DNA of 64,000 bases from Hyphomicrobiaceae bacterium (GTDB lineage Bacteria; Pseudomonadota; Alphaproteobacteria; Rhizobiales; Hyphomicrobiaceae), in NCBI GenBank assembly GCA_021730785.1, contig JAKFWF010000027.1:1-64000 (forward strand), in the 5' to 3' direction. Below the pieces are notes generated by a model. It saw nothing but the letters and a program-made list of their open reading frames with translations, was not told the DNA's origin and did no database searches. The position numbers were made by a program, and so were the translations under genes. Shown here one piece after another: positions 44,890-54,895 of the stretch. Each line of letters starts with the position of its first letter. Positions within the stretch are counted from its first letter, which is position 1.

Positions 44890-47013
44890 ATGTCCGACAC
44901 CGGTTCAACAGGCGCCCCGCAGGTCGTCACCACGGCGATGGACGGCGACATTGCCATCATCACGATCAATTCCCCACCGGTGAATGCACTCGGCCATGCC
45001 GTGCGCGAGGGGCTCACCCTGGCGCTGGCTGCGGCGAAGGCGGATCGGGCGATCAAGGGCATCGTGATCGCCTGCGCGGGGCGCACGTTCTGCGCAGGCG
45101 CCGACATCACCGAGTTCGGCAAGCCGCGCAAGGCGCCTTCGCTGGCGGATGTGATCGTGGCGCTCGAGGGCATCGCGAAGCCGGTGATCGCCGCCGTGCA
45201 CGGCACGACGCTGGGCGGCGGGCTCGAACTCGCCATGGCGTGCCATCTGCGGATCGCAGCACCGGGCACCCGGCTCGGCCTGCCCGAGGTCAAGTTGGGC
45301 ATCCTGCCCGGCGCCGGTGGCACGCAACGGCTGCCAAGGGCGATCGGACCTTTGAAGGCGCTGGAGCGCATCGTGTCGGGCGATCCGATGACCGCCGCAG
45401 ACGCGCTTGCCGACGGCCTCGTGCACGCCATTGCCGAGGGCGATCTGACGGCGGCTGCGATTGCGCTCGCGCGGGCGACGGTTGCATCGGGCCAGTTGCC
45501 ACCGCTGCTGCGCGATGACGAGCGCAAGCTCGTTTCCGTGCGTGCCGAGCGGGCAGCGTTCGATGCGGCAGCGCGCGATTTGCTGAAGCGCAAACGGGGC
45601 CAGGAGGCACCGGCCGCCTGTGCCAAGGCGGTCGCCAACGCGCTCGATCTGCCGTTCGATCAAGGTGTTGCCGCCGAAGGCGAAGCCTTCCTGCACCTCG
45701 TCGCCGGCGAGCAGTCGAGGGCGCAGCGCCACATCTTCTTCGCCGAGCGTGAGGCATTGAAAATCCCCGGCGTCGGACCTGAGATGAAGCCGCGCCGCGT
45801 CGCCAAGGCCGCCGTCATCGGTGCCGGCACGATGGGGGGCGGCATCGCCATGTGCTTTGCCAACGTCGGCATTCCCGTCGTCTTGATCGATACGACCGAG
45901 GAAGCGGTGATGCGCGGCCGCGGCATCATCGAGAAGAACTATCGCAACACGGCCGCGCGCGGCGGCTTGAGCGCAGCCGACGTCGACCAGCGCCTCGGTC
46001 TGATCACGACCGCGAGCAGCATCGAAGCGGCAGCCGACGCTGATCTCGTCATCGAAGCCGTGTTCGAAAACATGGCGGTGAAACAGCAGCTGTTCGCAGC
46101 CCTCGACAAGATCGCCAAGCCCGGCGCGATCCTCGCGACCAATACCTCGACGCTCGATGTCGATGTCATTGCGTCAGCCACCAAGCGCCCGAGCGACGTC
46201 CTCGGCATGCACTTCTTCTCGCCAGCCAACGTGATGAAGCTGCTGGAGGTGGTGCGCGCCAAGACAACCGCACCCGACGCGCTCGCAACCGCCATGGCCG
46301 TTGGCCGACAGATCAACAAGACCGCAGTCGTGTCCGGTGTCTGCGACGGCTTCATCGGCAACCGCATGCTCGCCAAGCGCTCGATCGAAGCCGAGCGTTT
46401 GATCCTGGAAGGTGCCGATCTCGCGGCCGTCGATGCGACCGTCGTGGAGTTCGGTTTCCCCATGGGACCCTACGCCATGGCCGATCTGGCCGGCCTCGAT
46501 GTGGGCTGGCGCATCCGCCAGGCACGGGGGACGAAGGCGGTCATTTCCGACGCTCTATGCGAAGCCGGCCGGTTCGGGCAGAAGACCGGCCGGGGTTATT
46601 TCCTCTACGAATCCGGCGGCCGCATTCCAAAGACCGATCCGGACGTGACGGCCCTGATCGCTGCGAAGGCCAAGGCGCTCGGACTGACGCAGCGCGACGT
46701 CGGCGCCGACGAAGTCCTCGAGCGTATGCTCTATCCCATGATCAACGAAGCGGCGCGCATCCTCGACGAGGGGATCGCCTTGCGCCCGAGCGACATCGAC
46801 GTGGTCTGGGTGTTCGGCTACGGCTGGCCGGCCTGGCGCGGCGGGCCGATGCACTATGCCGACAGCGTCGGGCTCGGCAAAATCGCCGCGCGTTTGTCCG
46901 ATTACGCCGCTCAAACCGGCGATGCCTCGTTGCAGCCAGCCCCCCTGCTGGCGCGCCTTGCCGGCGAGGGCCGTGGCTTCGCGTCGCTTAGCGCCAAGGC
47001 TCGGAGCATGTGA
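44890..47013 (+). CDS. pimF: Enoyl-CoA hydratase/3-hydroxyacyl-CoA dehydrogenase fusion (PimF-like)
   Basis: 707-residue bifunctional beta-oxidation enzyme. The N-terminal crotonase domain (residues about 10-190) has the oxyanion hole and acidic residues in FCAGADITEFG, GTTLGGGLELAMACHLRIA and PEVKLGILPGAGGTQRLP. The dehydrogenase part begins with AVIGAGTMGGGIAMCFANVG and contains NTSTLDVDVIA and GMHFFSPANVMKLLEVV, with the C-terminal dimerisation domain duplicated (GWPAWRGGPMHYAD). It hydrates 2-enoyl-CoA and oxidises the 3-hydroxy product with NAD. First gene of five whose order matches R. palustris pimFABCD, where pimF serves pimeloyl-CoA degradation; fatty-acid use is also possible. Ends in TGATG with the next gene. 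Confidence 0.88.
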   Translation: MSDTGSTGAPQVVTTAMDGDIAIITINSPPVNALGHAVREGLTLALAAAKADRAIKGIVIACAGRTFCAGADITEFGKPRKAPSLADVIVALEGIAKPVIAAVHGTTLGGGLELAMACHLRIAAPGTRLGLPEVKLGILPGAGGTQRLPRAIGPLKALERIVSGDPMTAADALADGLVHAIAEGDLTAAAIALARATVASGQLPPLLRDDERKLVSVRAERAAFDAAARDLLKRKRGQEAPAACAKAVANALDLPFDQGVAAEGEAFLHLVAGEQSRAQRHIFFAEREALKIPGVGPEMKPRRVAKAAVIGAGTMGGGIAMCFANVGIPVVLIDTTEEAVMRGRGIIEKNYRNTAARGGLSAADVDQRLGLITTASSIEAAADADLVIEAVFENMAVKQQLFAALDKIAKPGAILATNTSTLDVDVIASATKRPSDVLGMHFFSPANVMKLLEVVRAKTTAPDALATAMAVGRQINKTAVVSGVCDGFIGNRMLAKRSIEAERLILEGADLAAVDATVVEFGFPMGPYAMADLAGLDVGWRIRQARGTKAVISDALCEAGRFGQKTGRGYFLYESGGRIPKTDPDVTALIAAKAKALGLTQRDVGADEVLERMLYPMINEAARILDEGIALRPSDIDVVWVFGYGWPAWRGGPMHYADSVGLGKIAARLSDYAAQTGDASLQPAPLLARLAGEGRGFASLSAKARSM

Positions 47014-48692
47014 TGGCAGAGCGGCCCTTCGCTTGGGAGAAATCCTACCCGCAAGGGGTGCGCTGGGACGTTGCCTTCAAGCCCGCGACCATCACCGATA
47101 TGTTCGCCGCATCGGTGGCCGCGAACGGCCCGCGACCAGCGATCGAGTTTCGCGACCAGACCATCATCTATCGCGATCTGGGTGCACGGGTCGCTGGCGC
47201 AGCGGCGACGTTGCAACGGCTGGGCTTCGGGCCTGGCACCTCGGTCGCACTCTACCTGCCAAACCATCCCTGGCACCCGATCGCCTTCTTCGGGGCGTTG
47301 CAGGCCGGCGCCCGCGTCGTCCATCTCTCGCCGCTCGATGCCGAGCGCACGCTGCGCCACAAGCTCACCGACAGCAGCGCGCGCATCCTCGTCACCGTCG
47401 ACATCGAGCCGTTCGTCGGCATGGCGCTCAAGCTGATGGACGCGGGCGTTATCGACCGGGTGGTCGCATGTCCTGACGACGCATGGGGCATTGGCCCTGA
47501 ACCGGCGACTGCGTTGCCGGACCGGCCGGGTTTGTCGCGATTCGATGCCGTTGCGGCGACGGCCGACCGGTGGCCACTGGTGAAACCCGACGACATCGCC
47601 CTCCTGCAATACACCGGCGGCACCACGGGCTTGCCCAAGGGCGCGATGCTCAGCCACGGCAACTTGATGGCCGCGCTGCAGATGTATGAAGCCTGGTACG
47701 GCGGCCAGGGCGTGGTGCGCCGGGGTGCCGAGCGGGTCATCTGCGCCCTGCCGCTGTTCCACATCTATGCGCTGACCACGATCCTGCTGAAGCAGATCTC
47801 GAACGGCAACGAGATCATGTTGCGCACGCGGTTCGACGTGGCGGCCACCTTGCGCGACATCGAGGTGAAGCGCGCGACCGCCTTCTCCGGCGTGCCGACG
47901 ATGTGGATTGCCCTCGCCAACCTGCCCGGCATCGAGGCGCGCGATTTCTCGTCGCTGCAACTGTGTACCTCGGGCGGCGCGCCTTTGCCGATCGAGGTGC
48001 AGCAGCGGTTCGAGCGGTTGACCGGCCATCGCCTCGGTGGCGGCTGGGGCATGACCGAGACCTCGCCTGCAGGCACACTCATTCCGATTTTCGGGCCGAC
48101 CAAGATCGGCACCGTCGGCATGCCGCTGCCCGGCATCGAGATGGACGTCGTCGCACTCGATAACCCGACCCACGTTCTGCCACCAGGTGAGACGGGCGAG
48201 ATCCGCATCAAGGGCCCGAACGTCACGCGCGGCTACTGGGGGCAGCCCGAGGCGAGTGCGGAGGCGTTCGTCGACGGCCGCTTCCTCACCGGCGACGTCG
48301 GCTACATGGACGAAGACGGCTTCTTCTTCCTGGTCGACCGCAAGAAAGATCTGATCATCTCAGGCGGGTTCAACGTCTATCCGGCCATGATCGAGCAGGC
48401 GATCTACGAACACACGAGCGTCGCCGAGGCGGTCGTCGTCGGCATTGCGGACGATTATCGCGGGGAAGCGGCCAAGGCGTTCGTCACGCTGCGGCCCGGC
48501 GCGCCCACCTTCTCGCTGGACGAGTTGCGCGCCTTCCTCGCCGGCAAGGTCGGCCGCCACGAAATGCCAGCTGCCCTCGAATTCCGTGATAGCCTTCCCC
48601 GCACGCCCGTGGGTAAGCTGTCGCGCCTCGACTTGCGCAACGAAGAGCGCGCCCGACAAAAACAATCGTCACCCGCAGGAGAACGCCCATGA
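47013..48692 (+). CDS. pimA: Acyl-CoA ligase (PimA-like)
   Basis: 559-residue AMP-forming acyl-CoA ligase. Motifs: the ATP-binding loop [25 protein letters not shown], the hinge region [27 protein letters not shown] and the C-terminal [14 protein letters not shown] with the catalytic Lys. ATG 47013 overlaps the pimF stop as TGATG; the ORF start at GTG 47010 adds one residue. In R. palustris PimA activates C7-C14 dicarboxylic acids and fatty acids, and the neighbouring genes here match that operon. Ends in ATGA overlap with the thiolase. Confidence 0.88.
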   Translation: MAERPFAWEKSYPQGVRWDVAFKPATITDMFAASVAANGPRPAIEFRDQTIIYRDLGARVAGAAATLQRLGFGPGTSVALYLPNHPWHPIAFFGALQAGARVVHLSPLDAERTLRHKLTDSSARILVTVDIEPFVGMALKLMDAGVIDRVVACPDDAWGIGPEPATALPDRPGLSRFDAVAATADRWPLVKPDDIALLQYTGGTTGLPKGAMLSHGNLMAALQMYEAWYGGQGVVRRGAERVICALPLFHIYALTTILLKQISNGNEIMLRTRFDVAATLRDIEVKRATAFSGVPTMWIALANLPGIEARDFSSLQLCTSGGAPLPIEVQQRFERLTGHRLGGGWGMTETSPAGTLIPIFGPTKIGTVGMPLPGIEMDVVALDNPTHVLPPGETGEIRIKGPNVTRGYWGQPEASAEAFVDGRFLTGDVGYMDEDGFFFLVDRKKDLIISGGFNVYPAMIEQAIYEHTSVAEAVVVGIADDYRGEAAKAFVTLRPGAPTFSLDELRAFLAGKVGRHEMPAALEFRDSLPRTPVGKLSRLDLRNEERARQKQSSPAGERP

Positions 48693-49870
48693 CCGACGCC
48701 GTCATCGTCTCGACCGCACGCACACCGATCGGGCGCGCTTTTCGCGGCGCCTTCAACATGACGCACGGCGGTGCGCTCGCCGGCCACGTCATCAAGCACG
48801 CGATTGCCCGCGCCAAGGTCGATCCCGGCGACATCGAGGATGTGGTGCTCGGCTGCGGCCTGCCCGAAGGCGGGACCGGTGGCAACATCGCCCGCGTCGC
48901 CTCCGTCCATGCCGGCGTGCCGGTGACGGCGGCAGCCATGACCATCAACCGCTATTGCTCGTCGGGCCTGCAGGCGATTGCGATCGCAGCCAATGCGATC
49001 CGCAACGACGGCGTGCCAGTGGCAGTCGCCGGCGGGCTCGAGTCGATCAGTCTCGTGTCGCAGAACATGAACACCAAGTTCTACAAGGACCCCTGGGTCG
49101 CCGAGCACAAGCCGGCGGTCTACATGACCATGATCGAGACCGCCGACAACGTCGCCAAGCGCTATGGCATCTCGCGCGCCGCCCAGGACGAGTATGCCTT
49201 CCACAGCCAGCAACGGACGGCAGCTGCCCAGGCGGCGGGCCGCTTCAACGACGAGATCGTGGCTTTGCCCTCGACCATGGGCATCGAGGACAAGGAGACC
49301 AAGGCGATCAGCACCAAGGACGTGACGCTCGCCAAGGACGAAGGCAACCGCGCCGACACGACGATGGACGGGCTCGCGAAACTAAAGCCCGTGCGCGGCG
49401 AGGAGCATTTCATCACCGCTGGCAACGCGAGCCAGCTGTCGGACGGCGCGTCCGTCAGCGTCCTGATGTCGGACAAGGAAGCGCAAAAGCGCGGACTTAA
49501 GCCGCTCGGCGTGTTCCGCGGCTTCGTCGTCGCCGGCTGTGAACCGGACGAGATGGGCATCGGCCCGGTGTTCGCCGTGCCGCGGCTGTTGAAACGTGCC
49601 GGCCTGAAGGTCGAGGACATCGGGTTGTGGGAGCTGAACGAGGCGTTCGCCAGCCAGGTGCTCTACTGCCGCGACAAGCTCGGCATCCCGGCCGACCGCC
49701 TCAACGTCAACGGCGGCGCCATCTCGATCGGCCATCCCTACGGCATGAGCGGCGCCCGCCTCACCGGCCACGCGCTGATCGAGGGCCGCCGGCGCGGCGT
49801 GAAATTCGCCGTCGTCACCATGTGCATCGGCGGTGGCCAGGGCGCCGCCGGCCTATTCGAAATCGTTTGA
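48689..49870 (+). CDS. pimB: Acetyl-CoA acyltransferase (thiolase, PimB-like)
   Basis: 393-residue thiolase that cleaves 3-oxoacyl-CoA with CoA. The nucleophile Cys is in [13 protein letters not shown], the His in [17 protein letters not shown], and the second Cys in [15 protein letters not shown]. Residue pattern and length are those of degradative thiolases. Overlaps pimA by ATGA, and a GGAG site precedes the next gene. Third gene of the pim-type operon. Confidence 0.9.
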   Translation: MTDAVIVSTARTPIGRAFRGAFNMTHGGALAGHVIKHAIARAKVDPGDIEDVVLGCGLPEGGTGGNIARVASVHAGVPVTAAAMTINRYCSSGLQAIAIAANAIRNDGVPVAVAGGLESISLVSQNMNTKFYKDPWVAEHKPAVYMTMIETADNVAKRYGISRAAQDEYAFHSQQRTAAAQAAGRFNDEIVALPSTMGIEDKETKAISTKDVTLAKDEGNRADTTMDGLAKLKPVRGEEHFITAGNASQLSDGASVSVLMSDKEAQKRGLKPLGVFRGFVVAGCEPDEMGIGPVFAVPRLLKRAGLKVEDIGLWELNEAFASQVLYCRDKLGIPADRLNVNGGAISIGHPYGMSGARLTGHALIEGRRRGVKFAVVTMCIGGGQGAAGLFEIV

Positions 49871-49880
49871 GGAGAGCCCA

Positions 49881-51080
49881 ATGGACCTGCGCTTTTCGCC
49901 CGAGGAAATCGCCTTCCGCGACGAAGTCCGCCACTTCTTTGCGACGCAAATTCCTGCGGCCATCCGCAACAAGACGATCGAGGGCCGCAAATTCGAGAAG
50001 TCCGACATCGTCACGGCCCACAAGATCATGTACGCCCGGGGCTGGGCGACGCCGAACTGGCCCAAGGAGTGGGGCGGCACCGGATGGACGCCGATCCAGC
50101 AATATATCTTCATGGAAGAACTGCAGCAGTCAGGCTCACCCCAGCCACTGCAGTTCAACGTGCAGATGTGCGGGCCGGTTCTCATCCAGTTCGCCTCCGA
50201 AGCACAAAAGAAGCGGTTCTTGCCGCGCATGGCGTCCCTCGACGATTGGTGGTGCCAGGGCTTCTCGGAGCCGGGCGCCGGCTCCGACCTCGCCTCCCTG
50301 AAAACCACCGCCAAGCGCGACGGCGACACCTACGTGGTCAATGGCCAGAAGACCTGGACCACGCTCGGCCAGTATGCCGACTGGATCTTCTGCCTGGTGC
50401 GCACTGACCTTGCGGCGAAAAAGCAGGAGGGCATCTCGTTCCTGCTGATCGACATGAAGACGCCGGGCATAACGGTGCGCCCGATCCAGACGATCGACGG
50501 CGGCCGCGAAGTCAACGAGGTGTTCTTCGACGACGTGCGCGTGCCGGTCGAGAACCTGGTGGGGCAAGAGAACAAAGGCTGGGACTATGCCAAATTCCTG
50601 CTCGGCAACGAGCGCGTCGGCATCGCCCGCGTCGGCGTCTCGAAGGAGCGCATCCGCCGCATCCGGCAGCTGGCCGCCCTGGAACGCGACGGCGACCGGC
50701 CGATCATCGAGAACCCGCGCTTTGCCGAAAAGCTCGCCGCCGTCGAGGTGGAATTGAAGGCGCTGGAAATGACCCAGCTGCGCGTCGTCGCCGCCGAGCG
50801 CAATCGCGGCACCGGCAAGCCCGACCCGGCGTCATCGGTGCTCAAGATCAAAGGCTCGGAAATCCAGCAGGCCACGACCGAACTGCTGATGGACATCATG
50901 GGCCCCTACTCGATACCAATGGCAGATGACGACATGGACGGCTCGAACGAGCTGCCGATTGCACCCGACTACGCGGGCGGCATCGCGCCGGCCTATTTCA
51001 ACTGGCGCAAGATCTCGATCTACGGCGGCACCAACGAGATCCAGCGCAACATCATCGCCAAGGCGGTGCTGGGGCTGTGA
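49881..51080 (+). CDS. pimC: Acyl-CoA dehydrogenase (PimC-like, large subunit)
   Basis: 399-residue FAD acyl-CoA dehydrogenase (MDLRFSPEEIAFRDEVRHFF start). FAD and substrate motifs: WWCQGFSEPGAGSDLASLKTTA, TWTTLGQYADWIFCLVRT and the C-terminal IYGGTNEIQRNIIAKAVLGL. The ORF track starts at 49833 inside the thiolase; ATG 49881 has GGAGAG upstream. In R. palustris PimC and PimD are named large and small subunits of pimeloyl-CoA dehydrogenase, and the pair here has the same order and sizes. It should introduce the 2,3 double bond and pass electrons to ETF. Confidence 0.85.
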   Translation: MDLRFSPEEIAFRDEVRHFFATQIPAAIRNKTIEGRKFEKSDIVTAHKIMYARGWATPNWPKEWGGTGWTPIQQYIFMEELQQSGSPQPLQFNVQMCGPVLIQFASEAQKKRFLPRMASLDDWWCQGFSEPGAGSDLASLKTTAKRDGDTYVVNGQKTWTTLGQYADWIFCLVRTDLAAKKQEGISFLLIDMKTPGITVRPIQTIDGGREVNEVFFDDVRVPVENLVGQENKGWDYAKFLLGNERVGIARVGVSKERIRRIRQLAALERDGDRPIIENPRFAEKLAAVEVELKALEMTQLRVVAAERNRGTGKPDPASSVLKIKGSEIQQATTELLMDIMGPYSIPMADDDMDGSNELPIAPDYAGGIAPAYFNWRKISIYGGTNEIQRNIIAKAVLGL

Positions 51081-51114
51081 CGCGGAACAGATATTTCAAT
51101 TCAAGGCAACGCCC

Positions 51115-52260
51115 ATGGACTTCGATCTCAGCGACGAGCAGCGGCAGCTGAAAGACAACCTAGAGCGGCTGATGGCCGCCGAGTACGGCTTCGACAAGCG
51201 CACGGCCTATGCCGCGAGCCCGCACGGGTGGAGCCGTGAGTTGTGGGCGACGTATGCGGAACTGGGGCTGTTGGCGGTGCCGTTCGCGGAAGCCGACGGT
51301 GGCATCGGCGGCGGGCCGACCGAAACCATGATCATCATGGAGCAACTCGGACACGCGATGGCGCTGGAGCCCTACCTTGCAACGGTTGTCCTGGGCGGCG
51401 GCTTTCTGCGCCACGGCGGCTCGGTCGAGCAGAAGGCGCGGCTGATCCCCGGCATCGTGTCGGGGGAAACCACGCTCGCGTTCGCACAGCAGGAAAAGCA
51501 GTCGCGCTATGATCTGGCCGACGTTGCAACTACCGCACGCCGCGACGGCAACGGCTGGGTGATCGACGGCGAAAAGGGCGTCGTCATCGGCGGCGATGCG
51601 GCCGATCATTTCATCGTCACGGCGCGCACGGCAGGCGCGCGACGGGACCACACCGGCATCGGCGCCTTCATCGTCGATGCCAAGTCGACTGGCCTGTCGC
51701 GTCGCGGCTATGTCACCCAGGACGGTCAGCGCGCGGCGCAGCTGACGTTTGCTGGAGTCAAGGTGCCGGCCAGCGATGTGATCGGCGATTCAGCCGGCGC
51801 ATTGCCGCTCATCGAGCGCGTCGTCGACGAGGGCATCGCAGCCCTGTGCGCAGAGGCCATCGGCGTCATGACCATGATGCACGCGACAACGCTCGACTAC
51901 CTGAAGACGCGCAAGCAGTTCGGCCTGACGATCGGCTCGTTCCAGGCCGTTCAGCATCGCGCGGCCGACATGTTCGTCGCCCTCGAACAGGCACGCAGCA
52001 TGGCGATGTTCGCGACCATGATGGCGGACGACTCCGACGCCCGGGAGCGCGCCCGGGCGATCTCGGCAGCGAAGGTGCAGATCGGCCGTTCTGGCCGCCA
52101 GATCGGCCAAGAGGCGGTGCAATTGCACGGCGGCATCGCCATGACGATGGAATACAACGTCGGCCACGCCTTCAAGCGCATGACCATGATCGACCGCATG
52201 TTCGGCGACACCGACCATCATCTGGCGCGGCTTGCGGGCCTCGGCGGTGTGATCGGCTGA
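51115..52260 (+). CDS. pimD: Acyl-CoA dehydrogenase (PimD-like, small subunit)
   Basis: 381-residue acyl-CoA dehydrogenase family protein, more divergent than PimC. N-terminus MDFDLSDEQRQLKDNLERLM, middle TLAFAQQEKQSRYDLADVAT and VIDGEKGVVIGGDAADHF, C-terminus LHGGIAMTMEYNVGHAFKRMT with the typical Q-L-H-G-G-x-G/A-like block. It lies 34 bp after PimC, has the same direction and ends the operon; a REP-like palindrome follows. Heteromeric acyl-CoA dehydrogenases are known in aromatic and steroid degradation, so the pair may form one enzyme. The ORF start at 50926 reads through PimC and is rejected. Confidence 0.85.
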   Translation: MDFDLSDEQRQLKDNLERLMAAEYGFDKRTAYAASPHGWSRELWATYAELGLLAVPFAEADGGIGGGPTETMIIMEQLGHAMALEPYLATVVLGGGFLRHGGSVEQKARLIPGIVSGETTLAFAQQEKQSRYDLADVATTARRDGNGWVIDGEKGVVIGGDAADHFIVTARTAGARRDHTGIGAFIVDAKSTGLSRRGYVTQDGQRAAQLTFAGVKVPASDVIGDSAGALPLIERVVDEGIAALCAEAIGVMTMMHATTLDYLKTRKQFGLTIGSFQAVQHRAADMFVALEQARSMAMFATMMADDSDARERARAISAAKVQIGRSGRQIGQEAVQLHGGIAMTMEYNVGHAFKRMTMIDRMFGDTDHHLARLAGLGGVIG

Positions 52261-52377
52261 GGGTAGGACACGACACATTGATCCGTTCGTGGTTTGTCGG
52301 TCGGGCATCGCTTGGACGTGCGGATGGACCTTAGGGCGCATGAGCCCTCTTGGCGGCGCGCCTGCTGCTTGTTCGGT

Positions 52378-52425
52378 GGGTGCGTCGGCGCAATACGCAA
52401 TTGGGCTATTGCGCCCTACGGACCC
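52378..52425. repeat. REP-like imperfect palindrome at the pimD/holC convergence
   Basis: A perfect 9-bp pair, GGCGCAATA (52387-52395) and TATTGCGCC (52407-52415), sits in a longer imperfect 48-bp palindrome with outer arms GGGTGCGTC and CTACGGACCC. The wording CGTAGGGCGCAATAGCC on the minus strand is of a kind scattered in many proteobacterial intergenic regions. It lies between two convergent genes and may limit read-through. Confidence 0.65.
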
Positions 52426-52477
52426 GTGCTTTTCAAAGAATTCGAACCATCGGCCGGCACACTCCCTACTCCCTCAT

Positions 52478-53086
52478 TCACGCCTTCTTTGCCCAGCCAC
52501 CGCTGTCGGTCTGCTGCCAGTAGGTGGCGGCGGCGCCGGCGGCCTTGACGGCTTTCCACGTGGCACGGGCAAGTTCGAGTTCGTGCGCATCGAGCCCGTG
52601 GAACATCAGCACGATACGGGAATAGGCCCGCAGCTGGGTTGCAAGCGGCTCAAGCACCGCGCCATCAACCAGAAAGCGCACAGTGGCGCCATTGGGATTG
52701 TCATTGCCAGTTGTCAGGAAAACCGGCTGCAGGGCCGCGTTGCCGGCCTTGGCGGTGCCGTGGGGAATGAAACTGTCGTCGCGAAACGTCCACAGGAACT
52801 GATCGATGGCGTCCAGACGTTCCGCGTGACCTGCCTGGATCACCGTGCGCCAGCCGCGCTCCAGCGACTTTTCGACGAGCGTGGGCAACGCCTCGTCGAG
52901 TGTCTTCTGCTCCAGGTGATAGAACAGCACTTCAGCCAAGGCAGGGGCCGAGGGCGTGGACTCGGCTGACGTCTCTGTCTCTGGTGGCAATCGCGGCTCC
53001 GCATCTGGCGATGATCCGCACCACACTAGCAAAACGGGACCGGAGCGGCACCTTTCGATACCGCTCCGCCCCCACGTATCGCCCAT
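52478..53086 (-). CDS. holC: DNA polymerase III chi subunit
   Basis: Replisome clamp-loader accessory that links to single-strand binding protein. The conserved part starts AEVLFYHLEQKTLDEALPTLVEKSLERGW, then DQFLWTFRDDSFIPHG and YSRIVLMFHGLDAHELELAR, the chi fold in full. The ORF runs back to ATG 53086, adding about 50 Pro/Ser/Glu-rich residues before the domain. The canonical family N-terminus would be matched by a TTG start at 52939 (M-A-E-V-L-F-Y-H), but no ribosome binding site is seen there; the start is undecided. It is convergent with pimD and lies upstream of no other gene on this strand until dnaA ends about 50 bp away. Confidence 0.88.
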   Translation of the reverse strand: MGDTWGRSGIERCRSGPVLLVWCGSSPDAEPRLPPETETSAESTPSAPALAEVLFYHLEQKTLDEALPTLVEKSLERGWRTVIQAGHAERLDAIDQFLWTFRDDSFIPHGTAKAGNAALQPVFLTTGNDNPNGATVRFLVDGAVLEPLATQLRAYSRIVLMFHGLDAHELELARATWKAVKAAGAAATYWQQTDSGGWAKKA

Positions 53087-53135
53087 CTCACTGTAGCCCC
53101 CTACGGAGGTGGGCGATTCCAGTGTCCTGGCCCGG

Positions 53136-54752
53136 TCAGTTCCCGAGTTGCTTCTTCAGTTCCTCGATCTCGTCCTTCAGCCGCGCGCTGTTGGTGATCT
53201 CATTGTCGATCTTGCGGATCGCATGCAGAACCGTCGTGTGGTCGCGATTGCCGAAGCGACGGCCGATCTCGGGCAACGACCGGCTGGTCAGCTGCTTGGA
53301 GAGATACATGCCGATCTGGCGCGGCCACACCACCGAACGATGGCGCCGTTGCGACAGGATATCGCCCTTCGACACGCCGAAGTGCCGCGACACCACCTTG
53401 ATGATATCCTCGATCTTGATGCGGCGGGGCTCGATGCCCTGCACCAGATCGCGGACCACCGTTTCGGCAATGTCCATGCGAATGGGAGTGCGCATGTATT
53501 GCCACGTGGCGTGCAGCCGGGTGATGGCCCCTTCGAGTTCGCGGCCGCTGTCGGTCAGACGCTCGGCCAGCAGTTCAAGAACATCGCGACCGATCTCGAA
53601 CGAGGGATCGATCTGGCGCTTCTCCTGCATGCGCTTTTCGAGAACCCGCAGCCGCAGGTCATGGTCGAGACCACCGAGCTCGGTGACGAGGCCACGCTGC
53701 AGGCGCGAGCGCATGCGCTCGTTGAGCTTCTCGATGTGGTTCGGCGCGCGGGCCGATGCCACCACCACCTGCTTGCCGCCATCGAGCAGCGAGTTGATGA
53801 TGTGGTCGAACTCCTGTTCCGTCTGCTGGCCGTGCAGGAACTCGAGATCGTCGATCAGCAGGATGTCGATCGAGCGAAATTTTTCCTTGAACGACAGCGG
53901 GTCCGAGCTGCGCAGCGCCTCGACGAACTGATAACGGAAGCGCTCCGCGGTCAGATACAGCACCTGCGCATGCGATGCCCGCTGCTTCACATCCCAGGCG
54001 ATGGCGTGCAGCAGATGCGTCTTGCCGAGGCCGACCGAGGCATGGATGTACAGCGGGTTGTAAGTGCGCACATCGCTCAGCACCGTCTCGGCCACCTGCG
54101 TCGCGCCGGCATGTGCCATGCGATTTGAGGCACCGACGACGAAGCTCTCGAACGTGTAGCGCGGGTCGAGCGGCGAACCTTCGAAGCCGCCGGCCTGGGT
54201 GCGGCCGAGTGCCGGCTGCGCGGCGGCACGGCTCTGGCCGGTGCGCGTCTCGTTCTCCGTGCCAGACTTTGCATCGACACCGGCCTCCTTCGACATCATC
54301 GAGGTCGAATTACGGGGTTGCGGCGTGGTGGGTTGACGCAACGCCACTTCGACCCGTTCCGCGCCTGGAAACTCGGCCTGACAGCAGGCGAGCAACGCAT
54401 CCGCATAGTGCGACTGGATCCAGTTGCGCAGGAATTTCACCGGAACCGTGGCCCGTACCACGCCGTTTTCGTACGACTCGACTTCGAGCGAGTTGAACCA
54501 GCTGCCGAAGATTTCGTCGCCGAGCCGTGCCCGCAGCAGCGTCCGCGCCTTGGTGCCGAGAACGTCCGTCGCCATCAGCGTGCCGGTGCCGCTCATGCGC
54601 CCGTCGGACGAACTGGTTGGGTTCACTACGTCCGCACCGGTTTGCGTGTTGGCCGCCGCTGGATCGCGCTCGTCCTGCTTGGCTCCGCGTTTCGACGTGA
54701 CGTTCCCCGATGCGCCTGCGAAAGGCCCATCCATCATTTCGCTGATTGCCAT
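53136..54752 (-). CDS. dnaA: Chromosomal replication initiator DnaA
   Basis: 538-residue initiator that binds DnaA boxes and melts the origin. Domain I (DEIFGSWFNSLEVESYENGVV), a variable Ser/Thr/Gln-rich domain II, AAA+ domain III with Walker A ASVGLGKTHLLHA, Walker B DILLIDDLEFLHG, and domain IV with the signature NRDHTTVLHAIRKI. ATG 54752 is used; the ORF's extra N-terminus to 55001 looks antisense-like. The N-terminus before domain I is about 60 residues longer than usual (MSGTGTLMATDV could be a later start). A rhodanese gene lies between dnaA and the candidate origin. Confidence 0.96.
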   Translation of the reverse strand: MAISEMMDGPFAGASGNVTSKRGAKQDERDPAAANTQTGADVVNPTSSSDGRMSGTGTLMATDVLGTKARTLLRARLGDEIFGSWFNSLEVESYENGVVRATVPVKFLRNWIQSHYADALLACCQAEFPGAERVEVALRQPTTPQPRNSTSMMSKEAGVDAKSGTENETRTGQSRAAAQPALGRTQAGGFEGSPLDPRYTFESFVVGASNRMAHAGATQVAETVLSDVRTYNPLYIHASVGLGKTHLLHAIAWDVKQRASHAQVLYLTAERFRYQFVEALRSSDPLSFKEKFRSIDILLIDDLEFLHGQQTEQEFDHIINSLLDGGKQVVVASARAPNHIEKLNERMRSRLQRGLVTELGGLDHDLRLRVLEKRMQEKRQIDPSFEIGRDVLELLAERLTDSGRELEGAITRLHATWQYMRTPIRMDIAETVVRDLVQGIEPRRIKIEDIIKVVSRHFGVSKGDILSQRRHRSVVWPRQIGMYLSKQLTSRSLPEIGRRFGNRDHTTVLHAIRKIDNEITNSARLKDEIEELKKQLGN

Positions 54753-54895
54753 GTCTAATTGTACCCCACACTGTTTGAATGACAGTCTCATTGCCCTCGT
54801 TTGTCTTGACGCCAATCCCAGGGTCGACCGCAAATCGCCCTTGAGACTGATGCCTTTTGTCAACCGCGCCCGCAAATGCGCAGTTGCAAGCCAGG

